NCBI GenBank assembly: GCA_003157225.1
Contig: PMIZ01000331.1
Span: forward strand, 5,464 to 13,216
Direction: 5' to 3'
Source: Actinomycetota bacterium
Lineage (GTDB): Bacteria > Actinomycetota > Thermoleophilia > RBG-16-64-13
DNA: 7,753 bases
Part shown: positions 1 to 5,327 of the stretch, one piece after another
Layout: the number at the start of each line of letters is the position of its first letter
Position numbering within the stretch: the first letter of the stretch is position 1
Translations under genes and position numbers: made by a program
The notes under the pieces: generated by a model
Databases searched by the model: none
What the model was told of the DNA's origin: nothing
What the model saw: the letters and a program-made list of their open reading frames with translations, nothing else

Positions 1-375
1 GGGTTCCCCTCCTACAACTGGCACCCTCCCGGACCCGTGGACGAATACCTGAAGGCGCAGTTCGCGCGGTACCGAAGGGAAGACAGGGTCCTCCCGGGTG
101 CGCCCGTAGTGCTGGGCAAGAATGCGCTCATCTTCTGCACCTACTCAGGGCCGCACACGGGTATCAGAGAGGCGATCCCCGCAGGCAAGTATGCAGGGCA
201 GTTCTTCCAGCATCTTGGTTTTCGCGTCATCGATGAGTGGTACATCGTCGCTGAATTCCACGGGAATGAGGAGCTCAGTACCTTGGGCAGGATGGGGAAC
301 ATCAAGGGACTCCCTAGCGAACAGGATCTGGGGAGGATCGAGGATCAGGCTCGTTTGCTCGCGACGCGCTTGTAG
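1..375 (+). CDS. Flavodoxin-like family protein, 3' part (5' end outside window)
   Basis: The frame is open from the first base to a TAG stop, giving about 124 residues of what must be a longer protein; the GTG at 37 is an internal codon, not a convincing start. Visible segments are an FPSYNWHPPGPV stretch near the window edge, a beta strand ending in a Ser/Thr-Gly loop (NALIFCTYSGPHTG), and a second strand plus motif with EWYIVAEFHG. These fit the C-terminal half of FMN-binding flavodoxin/NADPH-dependent FMN reductase-like proteins of about 200 residues, in which such loops line the flavin. The likely role is cytoplasmic one- or two-electron transfer. The next gene is convergent (36-base gap), so the two are not co-transcribed. 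Whether it serves the Hdr-like operon further along is unknown. The family call rests on overall pattern; the N-terminal phosphate-binding loop that would settle it is missing. Confidence 0.6.
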   Translation, partial: GFPSYNWHPPGPVDEYLKAQFARYRREDRVLPGAPVVLGKNALIFCTYSGPHTGIREAIPAGKYAGQFFQHLGFRVIDEWYIVAEFHGNEELSTLGRMGNIKGLPSEQDLGRIEDQARLLATRL

Positions 376-411
376 CTCGCGCGGCGCTCGCCTTCTTGCG
401 GGCCCCTGCCT

Positions 412-906
412 TCATTCCGCGCCACCCCAACGACCGAAGGAGACGCGGTGCATGAAATAGTCCCAGGTGTTCCCCAGAAGATTCCCGACGCGGATCATGC
501 GCAGCGATAGTTCTATGGCCTCGGTCTTCGACTGCCCGTACGTTTCAAGAACGCGTTGCCGCGCCGCTGAGTCCGGTTTGGCGTCGGTCTCGGCCCAATG
601 CTGGGCATACAACAGAGCGGGGACCTGTTCCGGCGGAGATCCTCTCAGGCTGCCTTCGGCCAGTGCATGGATGTCTAACTGGGTGAGACCGGCGGACAAC
701 GCCATTCTGGCGTGCGCATAAGCGCAATAGCGGCAGCCGTTCACTTCGGTCACCGCCAACATCAGGCGCTCCCGAAAAGCTCTGTCGATCGTTCCACCGC
801 TCTTCAGCATCTTGATCTGCTTGCGCTCGCGCATGAGCAGCCCCAGATCTCGCCGAAGATCTGAGAAGTGATGATAGAAACGCTTCCGATACTCTTGCAC
901 GGGCAT
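412..906 (-). CDS. Carboxymuconolactone decarboxylase/AhpD-like protein
   Basis: The encoded protein of about 164 residues carries the AhpD-type core motif NGCRYCAYAHARMA, that is CxxCxxxH, preceded by a glutamate four residues before the first Cys. In AhpD this Glu-Cys-Cys-His set forms the redox site that reduces peroxides or relays thiol electrons; many relatives keep the motif with unknown substrates. The helical layout, with a long N-terminal helix pair before the motif and an acidic C-terminal half, fits the all-alpha CMD fold. ATG at 906 gives the natural start MPVQEYRKRF, with a weak AGAAG seven bases upstream. A GTG at 942 would add 12 residues containing another CxxC (CPSC) and has GGGAG only four bases upstream; I prefer 906 but cannot exclude 942. 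It lies 216 bases downstream of livF on the same strand and is probably a separate unit. The exact reaction is not predictable. Confidence 0.82.
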   Translation of the reverse strand: MPVQEYRKRFYHHFSDLRRDLGLLMRERKQIKMLKSGGTIDRAFRERLMLAVTEVNGCRYCAYAHARMALSAGLTQLDIHALAEGSLRGSPPEQVPALLYAQHWAETDAKPDSAARQRVLETYGQSKTEAIELSLRMIRVGNLLGNTWDYFMHRVSFGRWGGAE

Positions 907-1122
907 CCCTACGCTTCTGCATGATGGGCACCGTGACTTCACCAGTCTCCCACGTCACGGAGCGCTTCGTTTCCTGGTCAGTTTCCTCCCCGGCAACTGG
1001 GTGACCGCCAAACTCATCCACAGACACTCCCGAGCCGTCGAATCTCACCTGGCTGGAGCTGTGTTCTGGGGAGGGTTGAGACCCGGGGCCGGCCTCTCAC
1101 TTCCGGAATAGGCACGAGTGGG

Positions 1123-1833
1123 TCAGCCTCCCAGATAGGCCTTTTTGACAACCTCGCTGGAGCGCATCGTGGCTATGTCGCCGGACAGCACCACTCGGCC
1201 AACCTGAAGCGCGTAACACGAGCTGGCTACTTCAAGCGCGAGGTGAACGTTCTGTTCTATGAGCAGTACGGTCACCCCTTTCTGGTTGATGTCCTTGATT
1301 GCCCGGCCCACCGCCTCGACCATGATCGGGGCAAGGCCGAGAGAGGGTTCGTCCATGCAGAGCAGTCTCGGCTTGCCCATCAACCCTCGCCCGATGGCGA
1401 CCATCTGCTGCTCACCGCCGCTCAAGGTCCCCGCTTTCTGACTCCTCCGCTCCTGCAGCTTCGGAAACAGCCGGTAGACTTCCTTCAGGGATTCTTCGAT
1501 CTCGTTCTTGTTGTTGACGAGGCTGGCGCCCAACCTGAGGTTCGTATGAACGCTGAGATACGGGAAGAGTCTGCGGCCCTCCGGAACGAGGATGAGACCT
1601 CGCTTCACAATCTCGTTGGTCGGCTTGCCGCTGATCTTCTCTCCGTCAAAGAAGATCTCGCCTGCCTTGAGCGGAGTCAGACCAACGAGCGACCTCAGAA
1701 AAGTGCTCTTGCCCGCGCCGTTCGCTCCGAAGATGCTGACGACGTCCCCTTCGTCGATCTGAAGCGACACGTCTTCCACCGCCATCGACGTGCCGTAGTA
1801 GACGGTTACGTTATGTGCTTCAAGCAGCGCCAT
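1123..1833 (-). CDS. livF: Branched-chain amino acid-type ABC transporter ATPase (LivF family)
   Basis: This is a 236-residue nucleotide-binding subunit of an ABC importer of the branched-chain amino acid/amide (HAAT) type. From the ATG at 1833: Walker A GANGAGKST (residues 36-44), the LivF-typical VPEGRRLFPYLSV around the Q-loop (83-95), signature LSGGEQQ (137-143), Walker B LLCMDE with Glu162, D-loop SLGLAP, and LIEQN at 191-195. Gln replaces the usual switch His there, as is common in LivF and unlike LivG. Length is normal and all motifs are intact, so the protein should bind ATP. A TTG at 1845 would add four residues; MALLEAHNVTVYYG from 1833 matches the usual family start. The start overlaps the 3' end of a livG remnant by 14 bases, the normal livG-livF coupling. 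No permease or binding-protein gene is present here, so it either works with subunits encoded elsewhere or is a leftover. Substrates in this family include Leu/Ile/Val, urea and amides. Confidence 0.88.
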   Translation of the reverse strand: MALLEAHNVTVYYGTSMAVEDVSLQIDEGDVVSIFGANGAGKSTFLRSLVGLTPLKAGEIFFDGEKISGKPTNEIVKRGLILVPEGRRLFPYLSVHTNLRLGASLVNNKNEIEESLKEVYRLFPKLQERRSQKAGTLSGGEQQMVAIGRGLMGKPRLLCMDEPSLGLAPIMVEAVGRAIKDINQKGVTVLLIEQNVHLALEVASSCYALQVGRVVLSGDIATMRSSEVVKKAYLGG

Positions 1834-1963
1834 GTTCGGTACCAAAGTATGCCGAGATTACGTCCGTGTTCTCTCTGACCTCTTCTGGCGGTCCCTCGCA
1901 GATCTTCTGGCCAAAGCTGATGACGATGACGCGATTGCACAGGCCAAGGATCTGCATGTTGTA
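1820..1963 (-). pseudogene. livG: livG 3' remnant (C-terminal ~46 residues of the partner ABC ATPase)
   Basis: Reading leftwards from about 1963, the frame gives NMQILGLCNRVIVISFGQ followed by KICEGPPEEVRENTDVISAYFG and a TGA at 1822-1820. This is the typical LivG tail: the helix after the switch-His motif, the strand D/N-R-V-I-V-I, G-x-K-I-x-E-G-x-P-x-E-V, and the closing A-Y-F/L-G. LivG is normally about 250 residues, so some 200 residues with Walker A, signature and Walker B are absent. Upstream of 1963 the frame stays open to 2137, but the residues show no ABC ATPase motif and homology stops abruptly next to the Asn-Met that would follow the switch His. The best reading is a deletion or recombination junction near 1963. 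A protein made from the open frame (GTG at 2095) would not bind ATP. The exact junction base is uncertain. Confidence 0.72.
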
Positions 1964-2163
1964 TCGGCAGGGCCGTGATCGTCGATGCTGTGGGAGAAGG
2001 ATGGCATCTGCAGGCCGCATGAGCCGATCGAGGGCATGGTCACCGGAGTCATTGGTGAGGACCAGGGACCAGGAGATCGCCATGATCCTAAACACGCCCT
2101 CAAAGACCGGCCGTGAAAGCGCCTTGCCGTGGGCACGCTAAGGCACGGTGGTAACATCAGGAA
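1964..2163. other. Unassigned spacer between livG remnant and methyltransferase gene
   Basis: Two hundred bases lie between the presumed livG break and the next start. Short open frames exist on both strands, including a minus-strand frame continuous with the livG tail and a plus-strand frame ending at 2116. None shows a recognisable motif, a good ribosome binding site or consistent GC-rich third positions. I see no clear sigma-70 promoter pair, although the methyltransferase promoter should be here. No inverted repeat that would mark an insertion sequence end is evident at 1963. Confidence 0.4.
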
Positions 2164-2943
2164 ATGAACCAGGATCAGGTATCCCTAACGGCCCAAGAGG
2201 TGGCTCGCATCCGGCGAGAACTGAGACGCCCTTGTGACGGCACCGCGGGAGCGGTCGACGAGCAGCGGTTCTTGGCCACGCTCGGGGAAGGACGTCCGTT
2301 GTTCATGCGTCCCTACCTAGCCTCCCGCACGGTCTTTTTTGACGACTGCGTGATGGCTGCGCAGAAGGAGGGGGTTCCGCAGATCGTGCTCGTGGGCGCC
2401 GGCTACGACGGCCGTGCCCTTCGCTTCCGCTCTCCCGACGTCGTCTTCTTTGAACTCGACCACCCCGCCACTCAGGCAGACAAGCTCGCCCGACTGAGCT
2501 CACTTCACATCGATGTCGATGACATCCGGTTTGGCAACCTCGACTTCGCGACTGACGATGCCGGCCTCGTTCTCGCCACGCTGGGACACCAGGCCGAGCT
2601 TCGCACCCTGTTCCTGTGTGAAGGGGTGGCGGTCTATCTCACCGAGCCGGTTCTGCGGCACTTGTTTCGAACGCTTCGGGAGCGGGCGACGTCCGGCAGC
2701 GTGCTCGCCGCCAGCTTCGCGATTGCAACGGCGGATCCGGGATTCGAGGCTCGCCGAGCGGTGTGGGAGCAGAGACTTACCCGGCTGGGAGAGGAACCCC
2801 GCACCCGTCCAGCTCGGGAGGAAGTCGACCGTCTGCTGAGGGACGAGGGGTGGCGGCCGAGTGGCGCAGTCGCCCCGGAGAATCCGGAGTTCGGAGCCCA
2901 CATGTCCGGGGCACTGTTCGTGCAAGCAGTCGCGTCGACATAG
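2164..2943 (+). CDS. SAM-dependent methyltransferase, leucine carboxyl methyltransferase-like family
   Basis: This 259-residue protein has the hallmarks of the LCM/PPM1-like class I methyltransferases, which are common in actinobacteria and other GC-rich bacteria. The SAM-binding motif I is VLVGAGYDGRALRF (residues 75-88), preceded by the short FMRPYLASRTVFFDDCV region. The acidic post-I loop is FELDHPATQADK (96-107), a D-x-D pair lies at 118-120, and LCEGVAVYLTEPVLRHLF (151-168) is the typical family motif following strand four. Family members methylate carboxyl or hydroxyl groups on proteins, polyketides or small molecules; nothing here identifies the acceptor. Length is normal. The ATG is directly abutted by AGGA (2159-2162), which is too close for an ordinary Shine-Dalgarno, so translation may be weak or leaderless. 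It stands alone on the + strand between the livG scar and a non-coding stretch, with no evident partner. Confidence 0.85.
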   Translation: MNQDQVSLTAQEVARIRRELRRPCDGTAGAVDEQRFLATLGEGRPLFMRPYLASRTVFFDDCVMAAQKEGVPQIVLVGAGYDGRALRFRSPDVVFFELDHPATQADKLARLSSLHIDVDDIRFGNLDFATDDAGLVLATLGHQAELRTLFLCEGVAVYLTEPVLRHLFRTLRERATSGSVLAASFAIATADPGFEARRAVWEQRLTRLGEEPRTRPAREEVDRLLRDEGWRPSGAVAPENPEFGAHMSGALFVQAVAST

Positions 2944-3128
2944 GGGCGGCGATGCTTCCCGGTCTCGCCGCAGGCGCCGCTCGGACCGGCGGAACAACGG
3001 CACGAAGCCGCAACCTTCCGAGGGCTGGCGCTCGGTCCCCTGCAGCCTACATAGTGGCTGGCGCTCGAGGCCTGGGCTTGGCCAAACATGCGCGAACGCG
3101 CGAGGACGAGGGGGAAGAAGGGGCAGTG
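2944..3128. other. Non-coding stretch downstream of the methyltransferase gene
   Basis: Nothing here looks like an intact gene: open frames in several phases are arginine/serine-rich shadows. It contains a 12-base direct repeat (listed separately) and short GC-rich self-complementary bits such as GCGCGAACGCGC, but no hairpin followed by a T-run, so no intrinsic terminator can be claimed for the methyltransferase gene. Confidence 0.5.
3023..3067. repeat. Short direct repeat pair GGCTGGCGCTCG
   Basis: The 12-base sequence GGCTGGCGCTCG occurs at 3023-3034 and again at 3056-3067, with starts 33 bases apart. It sits in non-coding DNA. Two copies this close are mildly unexpected by chance in GC-rich DNA. 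They could be a protein-binding pair or a small local duplication; neither can be shown from the window. Confidence 0.4.
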
Positions 3129-3310
3129 GTGAGTGACGAGGTCGTTCGCCTGGATGGCAGCGTACTCAGGAGCTCACCCGCGAGTTCGGCGAGCCGGCCT
3201 ATGACCGCGTGGAGACACCGGCGCGCTCAACCACCGCCCTCTTCGGTAGGTTGCGAGGCCGCGGTTTGACCGTCGTCGCAATGGCCGCCCACCTACGCCC
3301 GGTCCGCTAG
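3129..3310 (+). pseudogene. Small hypothetical gene, apparently frameshifted
   Basis: A purine-rich GAAGGGG at about 3116-3122 precedes a GTG at 3129. The first 10-12 codons (VSDEVVRLDGS) look coding in frame 3, but the remainder of that frame loses GC-rich third positions and ends at 3269. Frame 2 takes over near 3164 and reads QELTREFGEPAYDRVETPARS, then TTALFGRLRGRGLTVVAMA and a short tail to TAG at 3308-3310, with G or C at most third positions. Together this suggests a protein of about 60 residues interrupted by a one-base shift near 3155-3165, either genuine or a sequencing error. I do not recognise the family. The stop shares the CTAG at 3307-3310 with the stop of the convergent DsrE2 gene. 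Evidence is codon bias plus a plausible ribosome binding site only. Confidence 0.3.
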
Positions 3311-3783
3311 ATGAAGAGGTTGACGTTCGCTTCGTCGGCTTCCCCGAGGTAAGTCGCGACACCTCCGTATTCCACTCCGTCCAGCAACTCTTCCTTCTTG
3401 AAGCCCAGAAGGTCCATGGTCATGGTGCAGGCGATCAGCTTGACGCCTTGCTCCACGGCAGCGTCGAGCAACTGCTGCAAGGTCATCGCGCCTTCCGCCT
3501 TCATGACTTTGCCCATCATCCAGGGGCCCATCCCGGCGAAGTTCATCTTGGACATGCCGAGCTTCTTGACGCCGCGCGGCATCATCGTCCCGAACATGCC
3601 CTGGAGAAAGCTCTTCTTGGCTTTGACCTTCTTGGGCTTCCGGATCGCGTTGAGGCCCCAGAAGGTGAAGAACATGGTGACGTCGTCGCCCATAGCGGCG
3701 GCGCCGTTGGCGATTATCAGCGCGGCCATGACTTTGTCAAAGTCGCCGCTGAACACGATGATCGTCTTCTTCGTGGTATCCAC
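3307..3783 (-). CDS. dsrE2: DsrE2-type sulfurtransferase-like protein (DsrE/DsrF-like family)
   Basis: The 158-residue protein matches the DsrE2 branch of the DsrE/TusD fold: N-terminal strand KKTIIVFSGDFDKVMAALIIA, AAAMGDDVTMFFTFWGLNAI (29-47), a basic loop RKPKKVKAKKS (48-58), a Met-rich middle (ten Met between 63 and 100), and LIACTMTMDLLGF (117-128). Its single cysteine, Cys119, is the expected persulfide-carrying position. It closes with VATYLGEADEANVNLFI. DsrE proteins carry sulfane sulfur on cysteine; DsrE2 genes are often found with TusA/rhodanese genes or with Hdr-like genes of sulfur oxidisers. The start is GTG at 3783 with a strong GGAGGA five bases away; the longer open frame upstream is hdrB antiphase sequence. 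It is the last gene of the operon, 23 bases after hdrB, suggesting it delivers sulfur to, or takes it from, the Hdr-like complex. The Met-rich segment may contact membrane or partner proteins; that is inference. Confidence 0.87.
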   Translation of the reverse strand: MDTTKKTIIVFSGDFDKVMAALIIANGAAAMGDDVTMFFTFWGLNAIRKPKKVKAKKSFLQGMFGTMMPRGVKKLGMSKMNFAGMGPWMMGKVMKAEGAMTLQQLLDAAVEQGVKLIACTMTMDLLGFKKEELLDGVEYGGVATYLGEADEANVNLFI

Positions 3784-3788
3784 TTCTC

Positions 3789-3794
3789 TCCTCC
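3789..3794 (-). promoter_or_regulatory. Ribosome binding site of the dsrE2 gene
   Basis: GGAGGA reads on the minus strand six to eleven bases before the first base of the GTG at 3783. It fixes that GTG as the start, excludes the longer upstream reading frame, and lies in the 23-base gap after hdrB. Confidence 0.8.
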
Positions 3795-3806
3795 AGTTTG
3801 GCCGAT

Positions 3807-4766
3807 TTAGGCTACGAATGCGCGATGCAGGTAGTGGGATATGTCGTTGAAAGTGACGCCGTCTGGTGCCGCGCTGCTCAGGTTGACGAAACACATAGGG
3901 CACATCGTGACCACTTCGGACCCGGCCGCCATGAGCTGCTCCACCCTCTTCTCCGCGTTCGCAAGGGCCTTCTCGGGGTAGAGGGACTCCACCGGTCCAC
4001 CACAGCACCAGGTCATGCGCCCGGACCTCTCGGTTTCCTTGAGCACCAAACCGGTGGCCGCGAGGAGCTTGCGTGGCTCCTCCACGATGTTTTCGTACCG
4101 TGCGAAGACACAGGGATCGTGGATGGTCACTTGGCCCGACAAAGTCGTCCGCGGTGCAAGATCCTTTTCCGCCAACACCTCGAGGTAGGTCCTGACCTGG
4201 ACGTCATAGCCCGGGAGAAGCTTGGGATAGACGGAGCGGAGCATGTTGGTCGTGTGGGGATCGATCGTGATGACGGTCTTGACCCCGTGCTTCCGAAGGA
4301 CCTCATACACCCGGCTCGCATGCCGAGCCACTACTTCGTCCGCGCCCAGATCGTAGGCGAGCGCCCCCGAATACAGGTCGTCCTCGTAGAGGCAGCCGAA
4401 CTCGACCCCCGCCTGTTTCAGGAGCCGGGCGACGTCGGTAGGCACCTGGTTGTACACCGCCTTGAGCTTGGCCGACGGCCGGGCCATGAAGGCGCTTATG
4501 TTGATGAGCCGGTTGATCCTCCGGCCGAGGAAGGTGAGCCTGGCGAGCGGCGAGTCGCCCAGCCGCATTTCTGTCCGCACCAGCCCTTCGATGTAGGGGA
4601 TGAGCTGATACATCATGCCCGTGTAGAGGACGGTCTGTCCTCCGCGCGGCAGATCCAGCCCTCGCGCCCACCGAGTAGCGTTCCTCCTGGAGATGGGCAG
4701 CACCGACTTGCGGAGGCGGAGGTTGTCCGCCAGGATGCCGATGACGTCGCCTGTTGGGAGCGGCAT
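3807..4766 (-). CDS. hdrB: HdrB-like heterodisulfide reductase subunit / CCG-domain (Fe-S) protein
   Basis: This 319-residue protein belongs to the HdrB/HdrD/GlpC/LutA cysteine-rich (CCG) family. The second CCG repeat is complete: HDPCVFARY (Cys219), WCCGG (Cys254-255) and MCPMCFVNL (Cys289, Cys292), the Cys pattern that in HdrB holds a noncubane [4Fe-4S] centre acting on disulfides. The first repeat is degenerate: LYTGMMYQLIPYIE (48-60) has Met51 where many relatives have Cys, and only Cys125 of FGCLYEDDLYSG remains. IDPHTTNMLRSVYP (169-181) is a usual linker motif. By analogy it is the thiol/disulfide-reducing site of the complex, fed by HdrC; the substrate is unknown, and bacteria lacking CoM/CoB must use something else. 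The start is ATG at 4766, with AGGAG seven bases away overlapping the hdrC stop. The open frame to 5003 is the hdrC gene out of phase. The protein is cytoplasmic, without signal or membrane segment. Confidence 0.87.
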   Translation of the reverse strand: MPLPTGDVIGILADNLRLRKSVLPISRRNATRWARGLDLPRGGQTVLYTGMMYQLIPYIEGLVRTEMRLGDSPLARLTFLGRRINRLINISAFMARPSAKLKAVYNQVPTDVARLLKQAGVEFGCLYEDDLYSGALAYDLGADEVVARHASRVYEVLRKHGVKTVITIDPHTTNMLRSVYPKLLPGYDVQVRTYLEVLAEKDLAPRTTLSGQVTIHDPCVFARYENIVEEPRKLLAATGLVLKETERSGRMTWCCGGPVESLYPEKALANAEKRVEQLMAAGSEVVTMCPMCFVNLSSAAPDGVTFNDISHYLHRAFVA

Positions 4767-4773
4767 GACCTGT

Positions 4774-4778
4774 CTCCT
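4774..4778 (-). promoter_or_regulatory. Ribosome binding site of hdrB overlapping the hdrC stop codon
   Basis: AGGAG on the minus strand ends seven bases before the ATG at 4766 and overlaps the hdrC TAG (4779-4777). This fixes the hdrB start at 4766 and indicates coupled translation. Confidence 0.75.
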
Positions 4779-5082
4779 AGAGTCCGAAGACCTTGCGATT
4801 GATGTGATGGCGCAGGGAGCGGACGTTCTCGGCGATGTGCACCCCGGCTGGGCAGTTGACCTCGCACATCTTGCAGAGAAGGCAGGAATAGACGCTCTCC
4901 GTCTCCTCGAGCACCCGCTCTTCCATGCCCAGGAGCACGTAGCGGAACAGCCTGCGCGGCAGGACTTCGATCCCCATGGGGCACACGGCCGTACAGATCC
5001 CACAGCTCATGCAGGCGGAGGCGTTGAACTCCTCATGGCCCCCCATCTCGGCAACCAGTCCGGGTTTGACGAGGGTGCTCAT
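4777..5082 (-). CDS. hdrC: HdrC-like 4Fe-4S ferredoxin subunit
   Basis: This 101-residue protein has two classical [4Fe-4S] motifs: ACMSCGICTAVCP (Cys24, 27, 30, 34) and SCLLCKMCEVNCP (Cys67, 70, 73, 77), each CxxCxxCxxxCP. Between them lies a short helical linker LPRRLFRYVLLGMEERVLEE, typical of HdrC/GlpC-N-terminal ferredoxin domains. In Hdr complexes this subunit passes electrons between HdrA flavin/Fe-S centres and the HdrB active site. It is shorter than methanogen HdrC (about 180-200 residues), lacking most of the C-terminal extension, but both cluster sites are complete. The ATG at 5082 overlaps the TGA of the upstream winged-helix gene in an ATGA and is preceded by a strong AAGGAGG. 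The sequence after Cys77 ends in NVRSLRHHINRKVFGL. Identification as an HdrC-like ferredoxin is secure; the complex in which it acts is inferred from its neighbours. Confidence 0.9.
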   Translation of the reverse strand: MSTLVKPGLVAEMGGHEEFNASACMSCGICTAVCPMGIEVLPRRLFRYVLLGMEERVLEETESVYSCLLCKMCEVNCPAGVHIAENVRSLRHHINRKVFGL

Positions 5083-5327
5083 GCTCCCTCCTTCTCCGCG
5101 GCCTGGTACAGGTAGAAGCCGTCGTCGTTGGCTTCTCTGATCTCCGCCACGTGACCGTACTTGCGCATGCCCATCACCCAGAACACAGTTTCGTGCGGGG
5201 GTCGGCCGATGGCCTCGGCGATCTCCGGGATCGTGAGCGGCCCCGACTGCAACGCCTCGAGAATGCGACGGCGCATGAGGTGCTCGTCGCGGATTATCTC
5301 CCTGACATCCCGGTTCACGGCTGACAT
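5079..5327 (-). CDS. Small winged-helix-like protein within the Hdr operon
   Basis: This 82-residue, cysteine-free protein has the layout of a minimal winged helix: helix 1 (REIIRDEHLMRRRILEAL), a turn SGPLT, helix 2 IPEIAEAIG, a recognition-type helix PPHETVFWVMGMRKYG, and a beta-wing HVAEIREANDDGFYLY. The L-T-I-P-E-I-A-E-A-I-G pattern is a classic helix-turn-helix. The expected role is DNA binding, perhaps sensing the redox or sulfur state and controlling the operon; a structural role in the complex cannot be ruled out. ATG at 5327 has AGGAG eight bases upstream and overlaps the hdrA 3' end by 13 bases. Its TGA overlaps the hdrC ATG. Such sandwiching implies production with, and in proportion to, the Hdr subunits, which is unusual for a repressor. 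Without cysteines it cannot itself bind an Fe-S cluster through Cys. No specific family name is claimed. Confidence 0.78.
   Translation of the reverse strand: MSAVNRDVREIIRDEHLMRRRILEALQSGPLTIPEIAEAIGRPPHETVFWVMGMRKYGHVAEIREANDDGFYLYQAAEKEGA
5087..5093 (-). promoter_or_regulatory. Strong ribosome binding site of hdrC
   Basis: AAGGAGG lies four bases before the ATG at 5082, within the last codons of the winged-helix gene. It is the closest match to a consensus Shine-Dalgarno in the operon, so the small ferredoxin may be made in excess of its neighbours. Confidence 0.7.

Noticed and set aside
1078..1098. Possible terminator hairpin after livF (GAGA...TCTC around a GC-rich core)
   Set aside because: Only four outer pairs match, the core cannot fold with a legal loop on inspection, and there is no T-run.
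1243..1878. 211-residue + strand open frame opposite livF
   Set aside because: Shadow of livF, which has all ABC ATPase motifs on the other strand.
1983..2116. Short + strand frame (LWEKDGICRPHEPIEG...) as a small gene
   Set aside because: No ribosome binding site, no recognisable motif and inconsistent third-position bias.
3784..4008. Long upstream extension of the DsrE2 reading frame to 4008
   Set aside because: It overlaps the conserved C-terminal Cys motifs of the HdrB-like gene in another frame, and GTG 3783 has a strong GGAGGA directly upstream.
3798..4802. 334-residue + strand open frame opposite hdrB
   Set aside because: Antisense shadow of a GC-rich gene: rich in His, Arg, Asp and Pro with no motif, while the opposite strand has conserved Fe-S motifs.
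4767..5003. N-terminal extension of the HdrB-like frame to 5003
   Set aside because: This is the hdrC gene read out of phase; the real hdrC with eight ordered Cys occupies it, and hdrB has its own ribosome binding site at 4774-4778.
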